NCBI GenBank assembly: GCA_035578175.1
Contig: JAQMRL010000011.1
Location: 3,917,501 to 3,981,500, forward strand
Direction of reading: 5' to 3'
Length of the DNA: 64,000 bases
Source: Catonia carolina
Lineage: Eukaryota > Arthropoda > Insecta > Hemiptera > Achilidae
Program-made: the position numbers and the translations under genes
Notes under the pieces: generated by a model
Databases searched by the model: none
Seen by the model: only the letters and a program-made list of their open reading frames with translations
Told to the model about the DNA's origin: nothing
Part shown: one piece after another, positions 11,378-24,222 of the stretch
Layout of the letters: each line of letters starts with the position of its first letter
How positions within the stretch are numbered: position 1 is the stretch's first letter

Positions 11378-11532
11378 ACTACGAATTCCTTTCTGTATGA
11401 ATTATTAGCATTCGATCTGCTAATTTCAGGGCTACAAAAAATAGTTTTGTTTCTTATCACATGATTAGTAAATTATATGACTGAAGCATTTAAGAACAGA
11501 AATGGTAGAGGTGTAAAATACACTAATCATAG
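11378..11532 (+). repeat. Family E 5' fragment
   Basis: Contains GGGCTACAAAAAATAGTTTT, ATATGACTGAAGCATTTAAG and AGAGGTGTAAAATACACTAA, i.e. the first third of family E. It is cut off where a family A copy begins, so A probably inserted here or co-broke with it. Confidence 0.7.
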
Positions 11533-11535
11533 AAT

Positions 11536-12337
11536 AAAAATCTGGTGTGAAACACTCACACAACTTTCTCTTGCCAATGCAAATGATTAATAATAAACCT
11601 AACATTATTAATAAAATATTAGAAATAAACAAAAACTAACCTCAAAAACATAACCTTATTTTAATCATGAGTGAATGACGCAAAATGACAATCGAACTCA
11701 GTTTGGCTTAAAAATACGGAAAATCACGCTTTCACGCTAAACTAGGCTCTGTAGAGAAAAATGCTTTAAACAAAAGTTGTAGATCTTTTAATTTTCTATA
11801 ACTTTTATTATATACACTTTTGTCGTAAAATGCATACTAAGACCGAAATGTTAAAAAAATCGATTTTTCTCACGTTTTCGTGAGAAAAAAAACAGAAAAT
11901 CGCAAATTACCGCTAAACTAAGCGTTATACAAAAAAATGTTAGAAACAAAAGTTGTAGGTTTTTAAATTCTCTACAACTTTTATTATATAAGTTTTTGCG
12001 CTAAAATTTATATTAAAGCCGTAATCTTAAAAAAACAACGTTTTTACGTGAAAACAGCCTCACCGAGAATTTCAGCAAACATGGCGCCTACCCTATCTTG
12101 TAGAGAATAAAAAATTGAGTAAAATAGGCGATTTTAAAAAAAATCGTAGGACCAGTTTTTGAGAAAATCGCAAAAAACTGAAAAATTATACGAATAAACT
12201 ACTACTTCCGGTTGACCGATTTTGATGAAAATGTTCGTGTCGCGTCCGGTAGTGGTATGTAACTTAAGTTTCAAGTTTCAAGTTCGTACGATGTTCCGTT
12301 CTTGAGATATTCTGTTCACACACAGACACACACACAG

Positions 12338-12371
<34 letters not shown>

Positions 12372-12518
12372 ACACACAGACCAATCGCTAAAAACATGTT
12401 TTTTGGGTTCAGGGGGTCTGAAAACGTATAGATCCGGTGAAAACTCGATTTCGAAAAATCGACATGAAAACAATACTTTCCTTCCTATATATTCATATAG
12501 GCAAGAGAAAGTAAAAAT
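11536..12518 (-). repeat. Family A, full length
   Basis: One of two apparently complete copies (the other is 59081-60045). The left end is AAAAATCTGGTGTGAAACAC with ACTTTCTCTTGCC just inside. The right end is GGCAAGAGAAAGTAAAAAT. The shared 13-mer is therefore inverted between the two ends. It also contains a CA microsatellite (12316-12378). AGAATAA lies just outside or at both edges and may be a target duplication, but the adjacent ATTAGAATAAG tandem makes that unsure. Confidence 0.85.
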
Positions 12519-13060
12519 TAGAATAAGATAAAAATTAGAATAAGAAAATTTATTTCACATGTTGCAGACAGTTACATTAAACCTAACACATAAAATTATA
12601 ATATAGAACACAAAAATAATAAAAGATATTCTTACAATAAACAATAAAACGATCACATTTAATTCTAAATAAAAAAAATACAAACTAATTTAACAACAAG
12701 GAAAAATAGGACCTCTAAGACAATGCCTCTTTAGATGTTCCATTAGTAATATTATTAGCATGCGGCTTACAAAAAAACAATCATACGTGTAAATACAAAT
12801 AATACAAAAAATGTATAAAAATAAATTAAAAAATAATACATTTAAATAAGCAATAATATCAATTAAATAAATGGTGTGCTATTTTTAGATAAGTGAAATT
12901 GTAACTATCCAGTTTGCTTTAATCGAAAAAATCAAATATTTATCATTGGCTCTACAGTATTTATGGTAAATAAGTATTTAATTATAAATTTTCTAAATTA
13001 CTGAACTTTTTTATTATTTTTAAATCATGTGGAAGAGAGTTGTATATTTTAGGTGCAATG
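12519..13060. other. No gene seen
   Basis: AT-rich spacer that begins with a short direct repeat of ATTAGAATAAG. Confidence 0.45.
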
Positions 13061-13294
13061 TTATCTCCTCTGAGAGTAATGAATTTCTAAATGCAGCCAG
13101 ACCCTGTAGTGAATGAAGTGAAGGTGTCATTTGCAGGGTGGAAAGTAGGTGCTGTTTGGAGGGCCTGCCATTCTAATAAACATTCTTTTCCACTCATGAA
13201 GGCACATGTAAACCACCTGACTTCTCGTTTTACTAAGTAAAGCCTCTAGAGGTTGAAACCAGCTTTTCGGCTGATGACCTAAACAACAACAACA
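13061..13294 (+). repeat. Family E, 3' portion
   Basis: Starts at TTATCTCCTCTGAGAGTAAT and ends CTGATGACCTAAACAACAAC with a short AAC repeat tail. It keeps the VNEVKVSFAGWKVGA frame for part of its length, then shifts. Confidence 0.8.
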
Positions 13295-14095
13295 ATGAAT
13301 TATTTTAATTAACTTTTTTATGTTCTGGTTCCTCAGTTTACCCTTTCTTCGTTTGATCTTATGATAGCATCTTATGATCAAACACATTCCCAATAAAATC
13401 ATTATATTTCATCATCTGCCCGACCTTTTGTTCTGACCTGCTGTAATCACTTATGACTTAACAGTTAACACAACTGTAAACAATAAAAAACTAATAATAA
13501 CTTATAAAAACTACCGTATAATAGACCATTTTACTTCCTTGTACTGTAAATCAATTAAATAATCGTTATCAATTTAAAATAATATAATTAAACTAAAAAT
13601 AATTTTATAACAACCTTAGTTCTTTTATTACATATAGTAATTAGTTTGGTGTAATAAGTTAGTTTTTACACATAACATTTTTTATCTAGCATAATTATAA
13701 TAATATTTAGAGCATTGAACCTTTGATTTATTGAATTATGTGAAAGTATAATATTATACAAATAATGTTTAAAACGTGTCCATAAGCTCAAGTTTCCTTT
13801 TTTTATTATTTATTAACTAATTTAGATTTTTACTAAACTAATTGATTATAAACTACTAAACATTTTGTTTAATAATTTTTAATTTTTTTCCTATATTTAT
13901 AATCTCCTTAGATAAAAAATTACTAATTGTTTTTTACAACAAATATTAGCTACTACTTAAATATTCAATTTCACTGAAAATTACTTTCCTGAATAAGCAC
14001 ACAGCCTGTGCTCAGGAAATTAAAAATGTTTCTCCTATACCATTACTTTAAACTTACACAAAATTATTTATAAAACAAATTTTTTAACAATTTTT
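13295..14095. other. No gene seen
   Basis: AT-rich spacer. A 91-codon minus frame (13127-13402) overlaps family E and is not credible. Confidence 0.45.
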
Positions 14096-14903
14096 TTTTT
14101 ACTTTCTCTCGCCCTTTATGTCCTTTATGTACACAGGAAAGGAAATTTTTGCTTTCATATAGATTTTTAACCGGAAATACACTTTTCAGTCCTCCTGAAC
14201 CCAAAAACATGTTTTATCGATTTATCTGTGTTTCTGTGAACAGAATATCTCAAGAACGGTATAGCGTACGAAGTTGAAACTCAAACTTAATTTAAATACC
14301 ACAAGAGGACCCAACACGAACATTTTCTACTTATTTTAACATCTAAACGATAGGTAAGCTCCATGTCTGCTGAAATTCTTGGGACTGTGCTTTCGTGGTA
14401 AAAAATGTGTTTTTTAAGATTGCGTCCTTATTATGCATTTTAGTACAAAATGGTATAAAGGCCTAATAAAAGTTTTAGAAAATTAAGAAACCTACAACGT
14501 TTATTTAAAATTTTTTTCCACTGTGCTTAGTTTAGCGTCAATTAGTCATTTTCTGTATTGATCTCATTCAAATCGGTAAAAAATGGAACGTTTAAGATTG
14601 CAGCCTTTGTATGCATTTCACGACAAAATTGTATACGGTCAAAGGATATTGGAAATTGAAAACCTACAACTTTTATTTCAAGTATCTTTTTCCTAGAGAG
14701 CCTAGTTTAATGTCAATTCGTGAGTTTCCGTATTTTTAGGTCGAACAGAAGTTGATTTTGATTTAGCGTCATTCACTCATGATTAATTTTAGGTTATGTT
14801 TTTCATTTTACGTTGTTTCTTCATGATTAAACATACGTTATATTACGTTTAATTATTTACATTGGCAAGAGAGAATCGTGTGAGTGTTTCGTATCAGATT
14901 TTT
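14096..14903 (+). repeat. Family A, diverged near-complete copy
   Basis: Begins TTTTTACTTTCTCTCGCCC and ends GGCAAGAGAGAATCGTGTGA...ATTTTT, so both inverted subterminal motifs are present with substitutions. It lacks the long GT tract. The divergence from the 11.5 kb copy indicates an older insertion. Confidence 0.8.
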
Positions 14904-17900
14904 AACAATTGTTTTTTTAATTTATGAATTTAATTACGGCGAAGCATTGGAAAAAGTTTGAAATTTTAAACCAGTTACTTAACATTAAATTGTGATTAAT
15001 AAAAATATTATCTAATATTTCATAACTGCACAATTCATTTTATTTAATTCATAAAACAGTAGCCATACAGACATGTGAATATTTCCCACTTCAGTAGGCC
15101 GCCGAAAGATTTAAAAAAATTTTTAATATTATTTTTATCAGACCAGCAAGCTACTACTGTTAAGATTAACTGAGGAAAATCGGATGTAAAGCAGAAAATA
15201 GTGCTATAGTTACTTGAATCACGGTTTTCCTTTGTTTGCAACAAGGGGTAAAGGGGGAAAGCATCAGTGCGCATGCGTGACTGCTTTAATTTCAGTACAA
15301 CAAACACTATAACTTATACTACACCCAGAGCATATACAATATATCGCGGATTTTTTGTACGTATTCTGTACCAATATAACTGTTTGTTACCGTAAACAGG
15401 AATGTTAGTTTCTCGAAAACGTGGGCAGACTATTCACAGGGCTGAATGAAATCTAATATGCAGTGTAATAAAATGCTGTGAAGTTAAAGCTAAACAACAA
15501 TGCCTTTCCCTGCCTCTTAACAAAAGCCATGAGCGAGTGGCTAACTACTATGATTTTCCTCTTTCCACAGTTCGAAAAATAAAGAAGTAAATTAAAGACG
15601 TGAAGAAGCTATTCTTCAACAGTTTTATTGACACCTAGTAAAATAATGAAACGGATAGGTAGGTACTAGTGAGAATGATAGTGAAGACGCCGGTGACAGC
15701 GGTAGTAAAGAATGCGATTCATTCGTAGAAAATTTTGTTCCAATGGAATAACGTAGCTGGTAATTACAGTAAATTAAACATTTCTAGTCATGTAATTAAG
15801 CTATAGGTAATATTACAGGTCACATTTATTTCTTATTTATGAAGAAAAAATTTTCTCAGAATAAACCACAGCTTACAAAATGTATGTAGAAACTGCACGG
15901 TAGTGAAATGTACGAGTAGTATCTAACTGTTGAGGTTGATAGCACTATCAAAAATTCACTTCCCTTCCCATACATTTCACACCATTCACTCCCATCCATA
16001 CGCGAAAGGCAATCTCGTGACTTCAGTATCTTTAGTTATGCAAAATTCCTCTGACCACCAGGAGTAGTATTTCTCTTCACTTCTGCCACCTTTGTTTGAA
16101 TTTTTAAAAAGAAGTCTCGGCAATTTTTATTTTTTCATAGATACACCGTTTACGTTAGCAATAAACTCGCACGTTATTTGTTAATTCTAAAATAGATAAC
16201 TTACCGAGTAAAAAAGTATGTAAACGATTTGTTAATAGCTTGACATTATCCAGTGTAATTTTGTTCCTACCATCTACGTAACGATTATGACAAATTGATT
16301 TCAAACAGAAATAGATATCAAAACGATAATATTTTAACGAATATTATTGTTTACAAATTTAAAAGCGTGGACCAAGACAGAAAACATGTCATTAGGATTT
16401 TATTATTTTCATAGACATTGTCTGACTTTTATTTTAATTCGACCTTGATCTATAAGAAACACATTGGAACATGACCTATAGAATTAACCACTTGTAAATT
16501 GCGTGTGTGTGTTCTTTTGTTAAATTTGACGCGTGCAGGAAGTCATCTAATTGTGTATGGTATCACCTTGTTTAACTAAACTAATTCACTCTATTAAAAG
16601 TATAATAAAAAAATAAATATTCTTTTAAAATGAACGTGACCAATCAATGACAAATAGCTCCTTACCCTACCTCTTAGTGTCTTTTTTTACTTTTTTCTCT
16701 GCAGTGTATCATAATTACAAAATGTTAAACCCATTCTTCGAATTTTGGGCATCCGTTTATGTTTTCTACCAACTTAACTAGTAGGATTTAATCAAAATTT
16801 CCGACAATAAAAATTTCTTGTTTCGTGTCTTAAAAAATGAGACCGAAGTCAAACGTCCAAGACGGCGGAGTTGTGAGTGATTAAAGGTGTCACAAATTAA
16901 CAAATGACGCACGTAGCCGCTGCTTGTTGATGCACTGTAGTTTATCCGATTCAAACACGTGTTTAATTAAATCTGCAAGATAAAACAGAAGTGAATTCAT
17001 AAGTAAAATGTTACATAACGGGGGATCCCTCCAATTTATCCTCCAGCCTTAAGACATCAATTAATTATCAATTTACCTTATTATTTTGAGAAAAATTTAT
17101 AATTAAATTACTTGCTAAACCAGCATCAAATTTAATTTGTAGGATAAATTAATAGCACCATAAACTATTTTAGAGGAATGATGTAATTAAATTCCGTAAT
17201 AGGTATTTAACTCTCGCGTATATACTAATGAGGAATTTATATAGAAAAATAATAAATTTTAATTTATTTTTAATCGTATCAGGAATTTCAATTCTACCGG
17301 AAATAACTTTCAAATGATCTTAAAATATACATTAATGAACTTTTTGTATCCTACAATAGCTAATTGATATATTTTTGAGTTTGAATTCGGTTGAAACTTA
17401 GGAATTATAGATCTAGCCCTTACGTATCGTCCAAATGTGTAAAATTAGTAAAAAAAAATTTTTATAACTGTATCAAAGAGACTCCGAAAAGAGATTACAG
17501 GATAAGTAACAATAAAACTGTTAAGTCTAAATATTAACACTATGTTAAATTCATTACTTACCCAATTCATTTAGTACCATTTTATTACCACTTACTTGCT
17601 TACCTAATAAGAGAGTTACCCAATAATTTTTATCAAATAATAACCAATTCGACTCGCAGTTTACTGAGAGATTGGTTTATTTTTCAACAAAAAACTATTT
17701 AGAAATGAATTCTTGTACAATATAAAATGTTTCAATCAAGTGTTTTTTAGTATTTATATTTTTATCTAACTTTATTTGCAACTATATTCTAAAATACAAC
17801 GAGCGAATTTGATGAAAGTAAAGAAAGGATGACAAGAAAAAGAAATGGAAAAGAACAGTGATACCTATTGGTATATGTTCTATGAGATAATGTTCATAAT

Positions 17901-17939
17901 GCATGAATGAGAAATAACAATGTTAGAAGAAAGAAAAAT
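14904..17939. other. 3 kb spacer without recognised gene or repeat
   Basis: No coding region I can support. The 87-codon minus frame at 15044-15307 is hydrophobic and compositionally unremarkable. A short acidic frame (about 15682-15750, reading DSEDAGDSGSKECDSFVENF) follows a possible 3' splice site TTTCCACAG near 15570. It is too short to call an exon without transcript evidence. Confidence 0.4.
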
Positions 17940-18490
17940 TTCAAAAATCACGTTATAGAAGATCTCGGACCCATTGACGTTTCAACCTGCGTTGGGGATT
18001 ACCTGGTAGTGATGCATCCGATAGTTTGATGATCAATTCGTTGGGGTGATCATGCAATTTTCGTGAAATATGTTGTAGCTGGACTATTTCACTTATAAAC
18101 GGAATTTCAAGATCGTCATGTAGAATTTTTTTGTTGAAATTAAAAGGTGCCCAGGTAATTACACGCAGAAATTTTGATTGAAATGGTTGTAATTTTTGTA
18201 GGTTACTCGGTTTAGGTGTGCCATAAATTTGTAGCCCATAGGTCATATTTGTTTAAAATAAACTTTGTATAGTAATAGTTCAGATTTTAAAGTCAATGAA
18301 CAGCGGTGTCCAAGTAGTCGGAACAGTTCTTTCAGTCTGGAGTTAAAAGTCAGTCTTCTGATTTTTATATGAGTCGCCCACATGAGTCTCTTATTTAGGT
18401 GAAGTCCAAAGTATTTAACTTGTTGTCATTGTGGTATCGGTTTATTGTCAAGAAATAATTGAGGATATTCGCTTTTCCGGAGAGAAAAGG
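17940..18490 (-). pseudogene. Jockey-like retrotransposon RT carboxy end
   Basis: Minus-strand remnants read VKYFGLHLNKRLMWATHI, RLKELFRLLG, then MTYGLQIYGTPKPSNLQKLQ and LPGNPQRRLKRQWVRDLL. These match the order YLGLHLDrrLtW...hI, LTYGIQLWGTA-SNI-KIQrfQSK-LR and RRLKRr-p-DLL at the end of Jockey-clade ORF2 proteins. A stop near 18250 separates two frames, so it is dead. The 5' part including the catalytic FADD box is absent. Confidence 0.75.
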
Positions 18491-18529
18491 TGACGAGTAT
18501 TTATTTTAAAATATTAGATTACCGTTTTA

Positions 18530-18690
18530 CGTCACAAACTTAATGTTGCACAAAGACTTACAAATCCCATACGTAAATGACGTCGCGAAACAACTATACA
18601 AGACGATGCACAACAAATTTGAATTACATGACAATCCTCTTATACAAAATATGTACACTAGGGCGATACCGGGTAATTAGTGTTCGTTGT
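18530..18690 (+). pseudogene. Jockey-like C-terminal fragment, opposite orientation
   Basis: The plus strand reads NLMLHKDLQIPYVNDVAKQL and HNKFELHDNPLIQNMYTR, the tLH-DL-IPfV-e...KLH-HpNPLI part of Jockey ORF2. It lies just upstream of, and divergent from, the 17940-18490 fragment. Confidence 0.65.
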
Positions 18691-18699
18691 AATTAGTAC

Positions 18700-19598
18700 A
18701 GACGTTTAAAAAGCCTCTGGCCAAGAGATCTTCTTGGATATTTTTGGACTGTAGTGATGACTACAAGATCCGGAAAGTAATTCAAGTTTTGGAACCTTCA
18801 GCGTCATATTTAGAAGTTGTTATATTATTAACAGATACTAAATTTTCAATTAAAAGTGTCAAAGAAAGATTACAACTTTTTAAAGCTTGTAGTAATTAAT
18901 TGATGTATTTTCTACCTGAGGAAATCGGTTTTTGTTCAAACAATTTAGTGTTGTGATTAGCAACATAGTTATCGATTCTTTTTCTTGTATTGTAATAATT
19001 GTGAACATCTGATTTTAAAAACGTAGTTTTCTTTACATACAACTTCAAAAATGTACAAAAAAATCTGTAATCAATTGAAGCTCCTTAAAATATAATCGTT
19101 AAATGTTTAAGTGGTTTGCTTTCACCATACAGCTGATTTCATTTTTTTTAATTTTAAAGGCGCTTTCCATATTACTCTTTGATTAATTACCCCAAACTAC
19201 TTAATACATAGTCTCTGTGTTTGTACCTCTTTGGTATCAACGTTTACAATCATATATATGTCATAACGTATTATTAATTTATTATTTAGCAAAACACTCT
19301 TAGGACGTCACATGCAAAATAGGCAAGTCTCTCTTAAAAGTTATCGACAATAAAGTAAATAGAGCACATATTTGAGGTTATCTTTCCTAGATTTGTGACC
19401 CTCTCCAATTACTCGTACATTCCTTAAAACAAGAAGTCAACGTATTATATATCTATATTTTCAATATTTTAGAGTAATATCATAAATATTTATTACATAG
19501 GATAAATAATGAACAGTAGTTTATTACAATATATCTTATAAATTTCACCTTTAACATTGGGGTATATATCAGTAACAACAAACAAACATAGCGGTTAA
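18700..19598. other. No gene seen
   Basis: AT-rich spacer with no recognised element. Confidence 0.45.
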
Positions 19599-19773
19599 TT
19601 TTTTTTTTTTTGGCTTTTCGTCCGACTGTTTTGCAATTTCTGCTAATGCAGACGGTGGAGAATAATAATATATGAAAATGAGAGATGAAAAAATGCCAGA
19701 CCTGACCGGGAATCGAACCCGGAACCTCGGCGTAGAAGCCAGTTGTACTAAACACTACACCAACAGGCCGGCC
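19599..19773 (-). repeat. SINE family B, full length
   Basis: Reverse complement: tRNA-like head GGCCTGTTGGTGTAGTGTTT and box B GGTTCCGGGTTCGATTCCCG. The body contains CAGGTCTGGCATTTTTTCAT and the tail CCACCGTCTGCATTAGCAG ... GTCGGACG plus A-run. Other copies or pieces are at 6.8, 28.4, 40.2, 49.4, 56.0 and 56.6 kb. Confidence 0.9.
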
Positions 19774-19874
19774 TTAATTTAGAATGTAAAGTTTACCATT
19801 TTTAAAATAACTTTATATAAACATCCATCATTTTATAATTATAATTTAAACTTGCAATCAGGTTTTTCAACTAA

Positions 19875-20561
19875 TAGTAGTCTCCCTCTCAACCGACCAT
19901 GACGGGACCGGGCATAGATCGGATAACCTAAAAGTCGGTTTAACCGAAAATCGTAAAAATAACCTCCTTCAATTTATACAAAGACCTTCCTTTTCAATCA
20001 ACTCTTTGAGTTTATTTTTCCGCTCATCTACTACAGCTGGGTTAGCTGATAGTGTTTCACCCCACACAATTAAAGAATGAATGCTGTGACGTTTCTTCCA
20101 GCGCGTCAACCAGCCCTCGCTTGCGGAAAACTCTCCTCCATTTTTAAACTTGACAATTAGAATCACAGCCTTTTCTTGCAAAATTGGGCCACGTATAGTC
20201 TAAGCGTACCTTTGCGACGCTCTTGCATGAACCATAGCTAAAACGCATCGTCTAACTGTTCATTTATCGATTTTTTTAAAAGTATATCTAGGCACTGCAA
20301 CAACTGTTTAATACGACTGTGATGCAGCTCACAGACGACAACAAACCGTGAAGCGCACTGCAGGCAAGACAATGCACTACTGACCCATATCGCTAGGAAA
20401 CTGATGAACCATCAGTCGTAGACACGTGTGGTGATTTTTCTGTTTTTTATCGACGGTCCCTCGTTGCCGCAGCGGAAGTCAAGTCTAATCTTGTCTTCCT
20501 GGAAATCGTCGGTTAGTCTGTCGGACGGTTAAAGAGGAGTCGGTTAAGAGGGAGACTGCTG
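19875..20561 (-). mobile_element. Internally deleted pogo/Tigger-like element
   Basis: Inverted ends: AGTCTCCCTCTCAACCGACC on the left, and on the right the inverse of AGTCTCCCTCTTAACCGAC, next to TA. Between them on the minus strand is a transposase remnant (20240-19969) reading GEFSASEGWLTRWKKRHSIH followed by GETLSANPAVVDE, the CENP-B-type second helix-turn-helix region of Tigger transposases. The DDE catalytic core is missing, so the copy is non-autonomous. Confidence 0.75.
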
Positions 20562-22127
20562 TATTTTTCTTCTTCCTCGTGATCATTTTCGTCTTCGTTT
20601 GGTCGAAATGTGTTTCTTCTATGTCAGTTGGCAGTCGAGATGAAGCCCCCAGATACTTCACATCTTCTGATTGTAGTAGCGTAATTCTGTTAACTTCAGA
20701 CTTACCGACTATAGAAAATACAGTTTTTTGCAAATTTTATTGATGACGATTGTTCAGGCTGTGTGTAAAGATACAACTGTAAAATCTGTCTATGCTAAGA
20801 GTACTCCGACAGTAGGCAATCAGCAATACAAGTGAGCATGCGTATTAATTTAGAATACGCACAGTATTACCAAAAACAAAATTCCATACGGCAAGACTAT
20901 TCGTTCGTTGTAACCTTAATGTAATAAACACGTTCAATTCATTTGTTAGAAAATGTTTTATAAATCGAACATTAGTTTACCATTAATAACTAAAGCTTTT
21001 ACTATTTTTATTCTTCTTTTTCTATTGTTACTCTTATTACATCGTTATTTTTCGAGACATTATTTACAATTATTACATTATTATTTTTGAGTATGTACTA
21101 CGTTTTTATTATAGACTCAGTTTTATTTTTGGTCACAAGTAATATAACAGACTAATGCGCTTGAATTATAACAGGACAGTAAACAATTCCAGTGATTCGT
21201 TGTTTATCATTTCAGATTGTTTATTTCGTATCATTAAAATTAATGTCTATGACTAATTTAATGCAACTGTTTGCACTTGCCCGTGTTTAACTCATTTTTT
21301 GTTTAGTCAGTTATCTTTTGGTATTGTATCAGTTCGTTTCGTTTTCTTCGTACACCGAAGTTGAAAAGCTTTGTAAGCTGTGTTTTGTTAACATGTATGT
21401 GAATGTGTTAAATTTTTGAAACAAAAGAGGTAAACCGTTGACAAAAAATGTTCTAAATGTCTTTAATATTCCTTCAGTAAGAAAAAAATTGCTTTGTTTA
21501 ATGTAATGGTTAAAGAAATTAATTACGGGTTCGGTTTATGATTCTACAATAATTACAAGTAATTTGAGCGATATAGTTGAAAACGGTTTAAAGATAATGT
21601 TTATTTTAGCTGAATGTAGATATTTTTATGATGGAACGTAGTGTAAGATAATTTTGTCAGGCGTAGAGGTAGATACGCGCCAACTAGTGTAAAACTTTCG
21701 TTTACAGCCTATAGGCGCTTGCCTCGCGCGGACTGCTCTTACAATATATCGACTATAGCTTCACAATATTTGCAAGATTTTATAATACCCTCACATGGTT
21801 ACAGAAGTGAAGGATTGAAGACAATGAAACTAAGTCAGTACATGTACGATTATAATATTCATTCATCGTAGACGAACGTGTTCATCAATAATACTCTTCT
21901 TAGTGAAATTTATTTTTCATCATCCTTTAACAAAAGATAATTTCTTAAAATGTTTAATCTTAAACTTTTTAAAATATTCTGCACCTCTGTTTTAAACCCT
22001 TTTTGTTTTTATAAGAATGTACAAGACTCTTTGTACAAAATTTTACAGATAGGAGTTTCTAAAGCAATTTTATACAATTTGTTTTTAAAAAAGTAATTCA
22101 AACAATTTTTACATTCGTTCCGTTGTC
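20562..22127. other. No gene established
   Basis: A minus-strand frame (20733-20485) reads GKSEVNRITLLQSEDVKYLG and continues into the Tigger terminus. It may be a leftover of other coding sequence but belongs to no family I know. The remainder to 22127 is AT-rich, with a locally GC-richer patch at about 21655-21745. Confidence 0.35.
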
Positions 22128-22350
22128 ACGGGCCCTAGAACGGACTTAGCAAGGACGTCAAGTTTTCTAGAACCTAGTACACTATAAATATAAGGGCGTG
22201 GTCGAAAGATCTGTTTCAGTGTTAGAGGAATTCTGCTTATCAAGTTTAAGGTCAAATCGTAAACAACTCATTACAATGTATAATATATTTAATATAAATA
22301 AATGAGTTTTAGTGTACAATGAATAAATGTTGTAATAAATCGTTTTCTGA
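22128..22350 (+). promoter_or_regulatory. Promoter-like segment, possible solo LTR
   Basis: TGTCACGGGCCCTAGAACGG is followed by a TATA box (CTATAAATA, about 22183-22191), an initiator-like TTTCAGTG about 30 bp downstream, and then several AATAAA-type signals (about 22299-22341). TATA, initiator and polyadenylation signals within about 220 bp is the layout of an insect LTR. I cannot find a clear 4-6 bp target duplication or decide the 3' boundary, so a host promoter is equally possible. Confidence 0.35.
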
Positions 22351-22863
22351 TTCATATCCTTTATTGAATATCCTCCTTATGTAGTCTCCTCTTTTCTTTT
22401 TCATCCGTAAATAAATTTCGCGTAAATTATATTATTAGTCGGTTATTTATCATTGAAAATGATCTTTTATGTCATTTTAAACGATTTGTTTACCATGTTC
22501 TATAGGGATGTATTCCCGGATCTAAATTTATTTTATTCTAACACCAACCCATTCTTTTTAAACAACTTGTTGACTTCATAAACGAAAATACAAACCACGG
22601 GTTTTTTGTTTAACTTAAAAGTCGGTCGCAAATTATATATCAGAATGATATACAGGAAAAATTATGTAGGTAGAATAACTAGACATTATTTAAAAAATTA
22701 TTGTTCATAATTTGTAAATAACATTTAATATCATAAGCTTACCTTCCTTAAATAATAATTTGTCGTTCAGAAATATGATGTCACCAATACATAAATAAGT
22801 TAATTCTCTTTAATGAGGGTTTTGTTTAGAGAGCTATTGATGAACGACTTAACCAGATCTAAA

Positions 22864-23497
22864 ACTCAGGTGTTAAAATCTCACACGATTTTATCTTGCT
22901 AATGTAAATAATTAAAAACATAACCTATGTCTATTCTAAAATGAAAAAACATAACCTATTTTTGAGTGAATGACGACGCTAAAGGAAAATAAACTTTAGT
23001 TGGACTTTGATTTTGATGAGAAAAATCACTAATTGACGCTAAACTAATCCCAGTAGAAATAAATACTTGAAATAAAATTTGTAGGGTTTTTAAATTTTAA
23101 GGTATATACAGTTTTGTTCTTAAATAAATAATCCACCGCAATTTAAAACCATTTTTATCACGATAGCACAGCTCCCCAAAAATTTTAGTAGACATGCCCC
23201 TTACCCCATTTTGTAGAGCACAAAAATGTAGTAAATAATGTGATTTCAAACAATCATATGAAGATTTTGAGAAAAGTTTTTAAAGTGAAAAATTGCAAGA
23301 AAATTACTATTTCCGATAGTATAGTTGACCGATTTGATGAAAATGTTCATGTCGGGTCCCCTTATGGTCTCTCATATAAGTTCTAAGATACAACTTCGTA
23401 CGATTTTCTGTTTTTGACATATTTTGTCTAAACACCAATCGTTAATAACATGTTTGGTATTAGTGGATCTGAAAACGTGTATTTCCGGTGAAAACTT
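22864..23497 (-). repeat. Family A, diverged copy
   Basis: Old copy. It has CACACGATTTTATCTTGCTA near the left end and ACGTGTATTTCCGGTGAAAAC at the right end. It lacks the terminal GCAAGAGAAAGT side. Confidence 0.7.
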
Positions 23498-23571
23498 CAA
23501 CACCTTCAGCAATAACTAAGAATTAAAAAAAAAAAAAAACAGATTTATAAATATTTTTTACAAAATGTAAG

Positions 23572-24222
23572 ATGATATCTTTCGGGGTCTTTTCCGTTTA
23601 CTGTATGCCCCAATCAAATCCGAATTCCCTGAAGGGTTACATAATACTCTCACTTTTCTCCGTCGAGCGCGCCAATCTGACTGGCAATATTCCAGCGTGG
23701 TGTCAACTCCACTCCGATTTCACAGTTAGTTTACTACCCGATTTTCTATGAATTTTGTAGAGTTACTTAATAATATTCGAACAGAGGAAGATACCGCAGA
23801 GTTTCTTCAGGAAAAGTGGTTATTACATAATCCCAGAAGATGTGACAACTAAAAAAAGTATGTGTGAAACACTCACACGACTTTCTCTTTTCAATGTATT
23901 AAAAAATATGACGTAATAGTATAATGTAGCCTAGTAATAGCAAAAAATTAAATTAAACAATATAACAATATTAATGTAGTAGGTAATAGAAAATAAAACA
24001 ATAAAACAATCGAAATATGAAATAAAACAACGGAACGTGTAACATAGTACTATATAGTGGGACTGGGAAGGGCGTGTGTACGCGTGCGTGAGTGTGTCTG
24101 TCTCAATATGAGTATTCATAAGGCAGGGAGTGGGAAAAATGAACACGCCTGCAACCCTTTAGGGAATTTGGATTTGATAGTGACAAACATAAAACGGAAA
24201 AGACCCATCTTTCGGAATAGGA
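23572..24222. repeat. Imperfect 70-bp inverted repeat pair
   Basis: GGGGTCTTTTCCGTTTACTG ... AAATCCGAATTCCCTGAAGG at 23580-23640 recurs inverted at 24150-24215 (GGGTCTTTTCCGTTTTATG ... AAATCCAAATTCCCTAAAGG). The roughly 500 bp between may be a DNA element of which these are the ends. It contains a small family A end at 23858-23913. Confidence 0.5.
23858..23913 (-). repeat. Family A terminal fragment
   Basis: GTGTGAAACACTCACACGAC followed by TTTCTCTT, i.e. only the left tip of the family. Confidence 0.65.

Noticed and set aside
15555..15750. Acceptor-like TTTCCACAG followed by an acidic short frame
   Set aside because: The frame is not continuous from the acceptor and is too short. No homologue is recognisable.
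19700..19770. True tRNA gene
   Set aside because: Box A and box B fit, but the sequence continues into the SINE B body and A-tail. The acceptor stem does not pair. The same holds for heads at 10.0, 28.5, 29.5, 49.8 and 55.5 kb.
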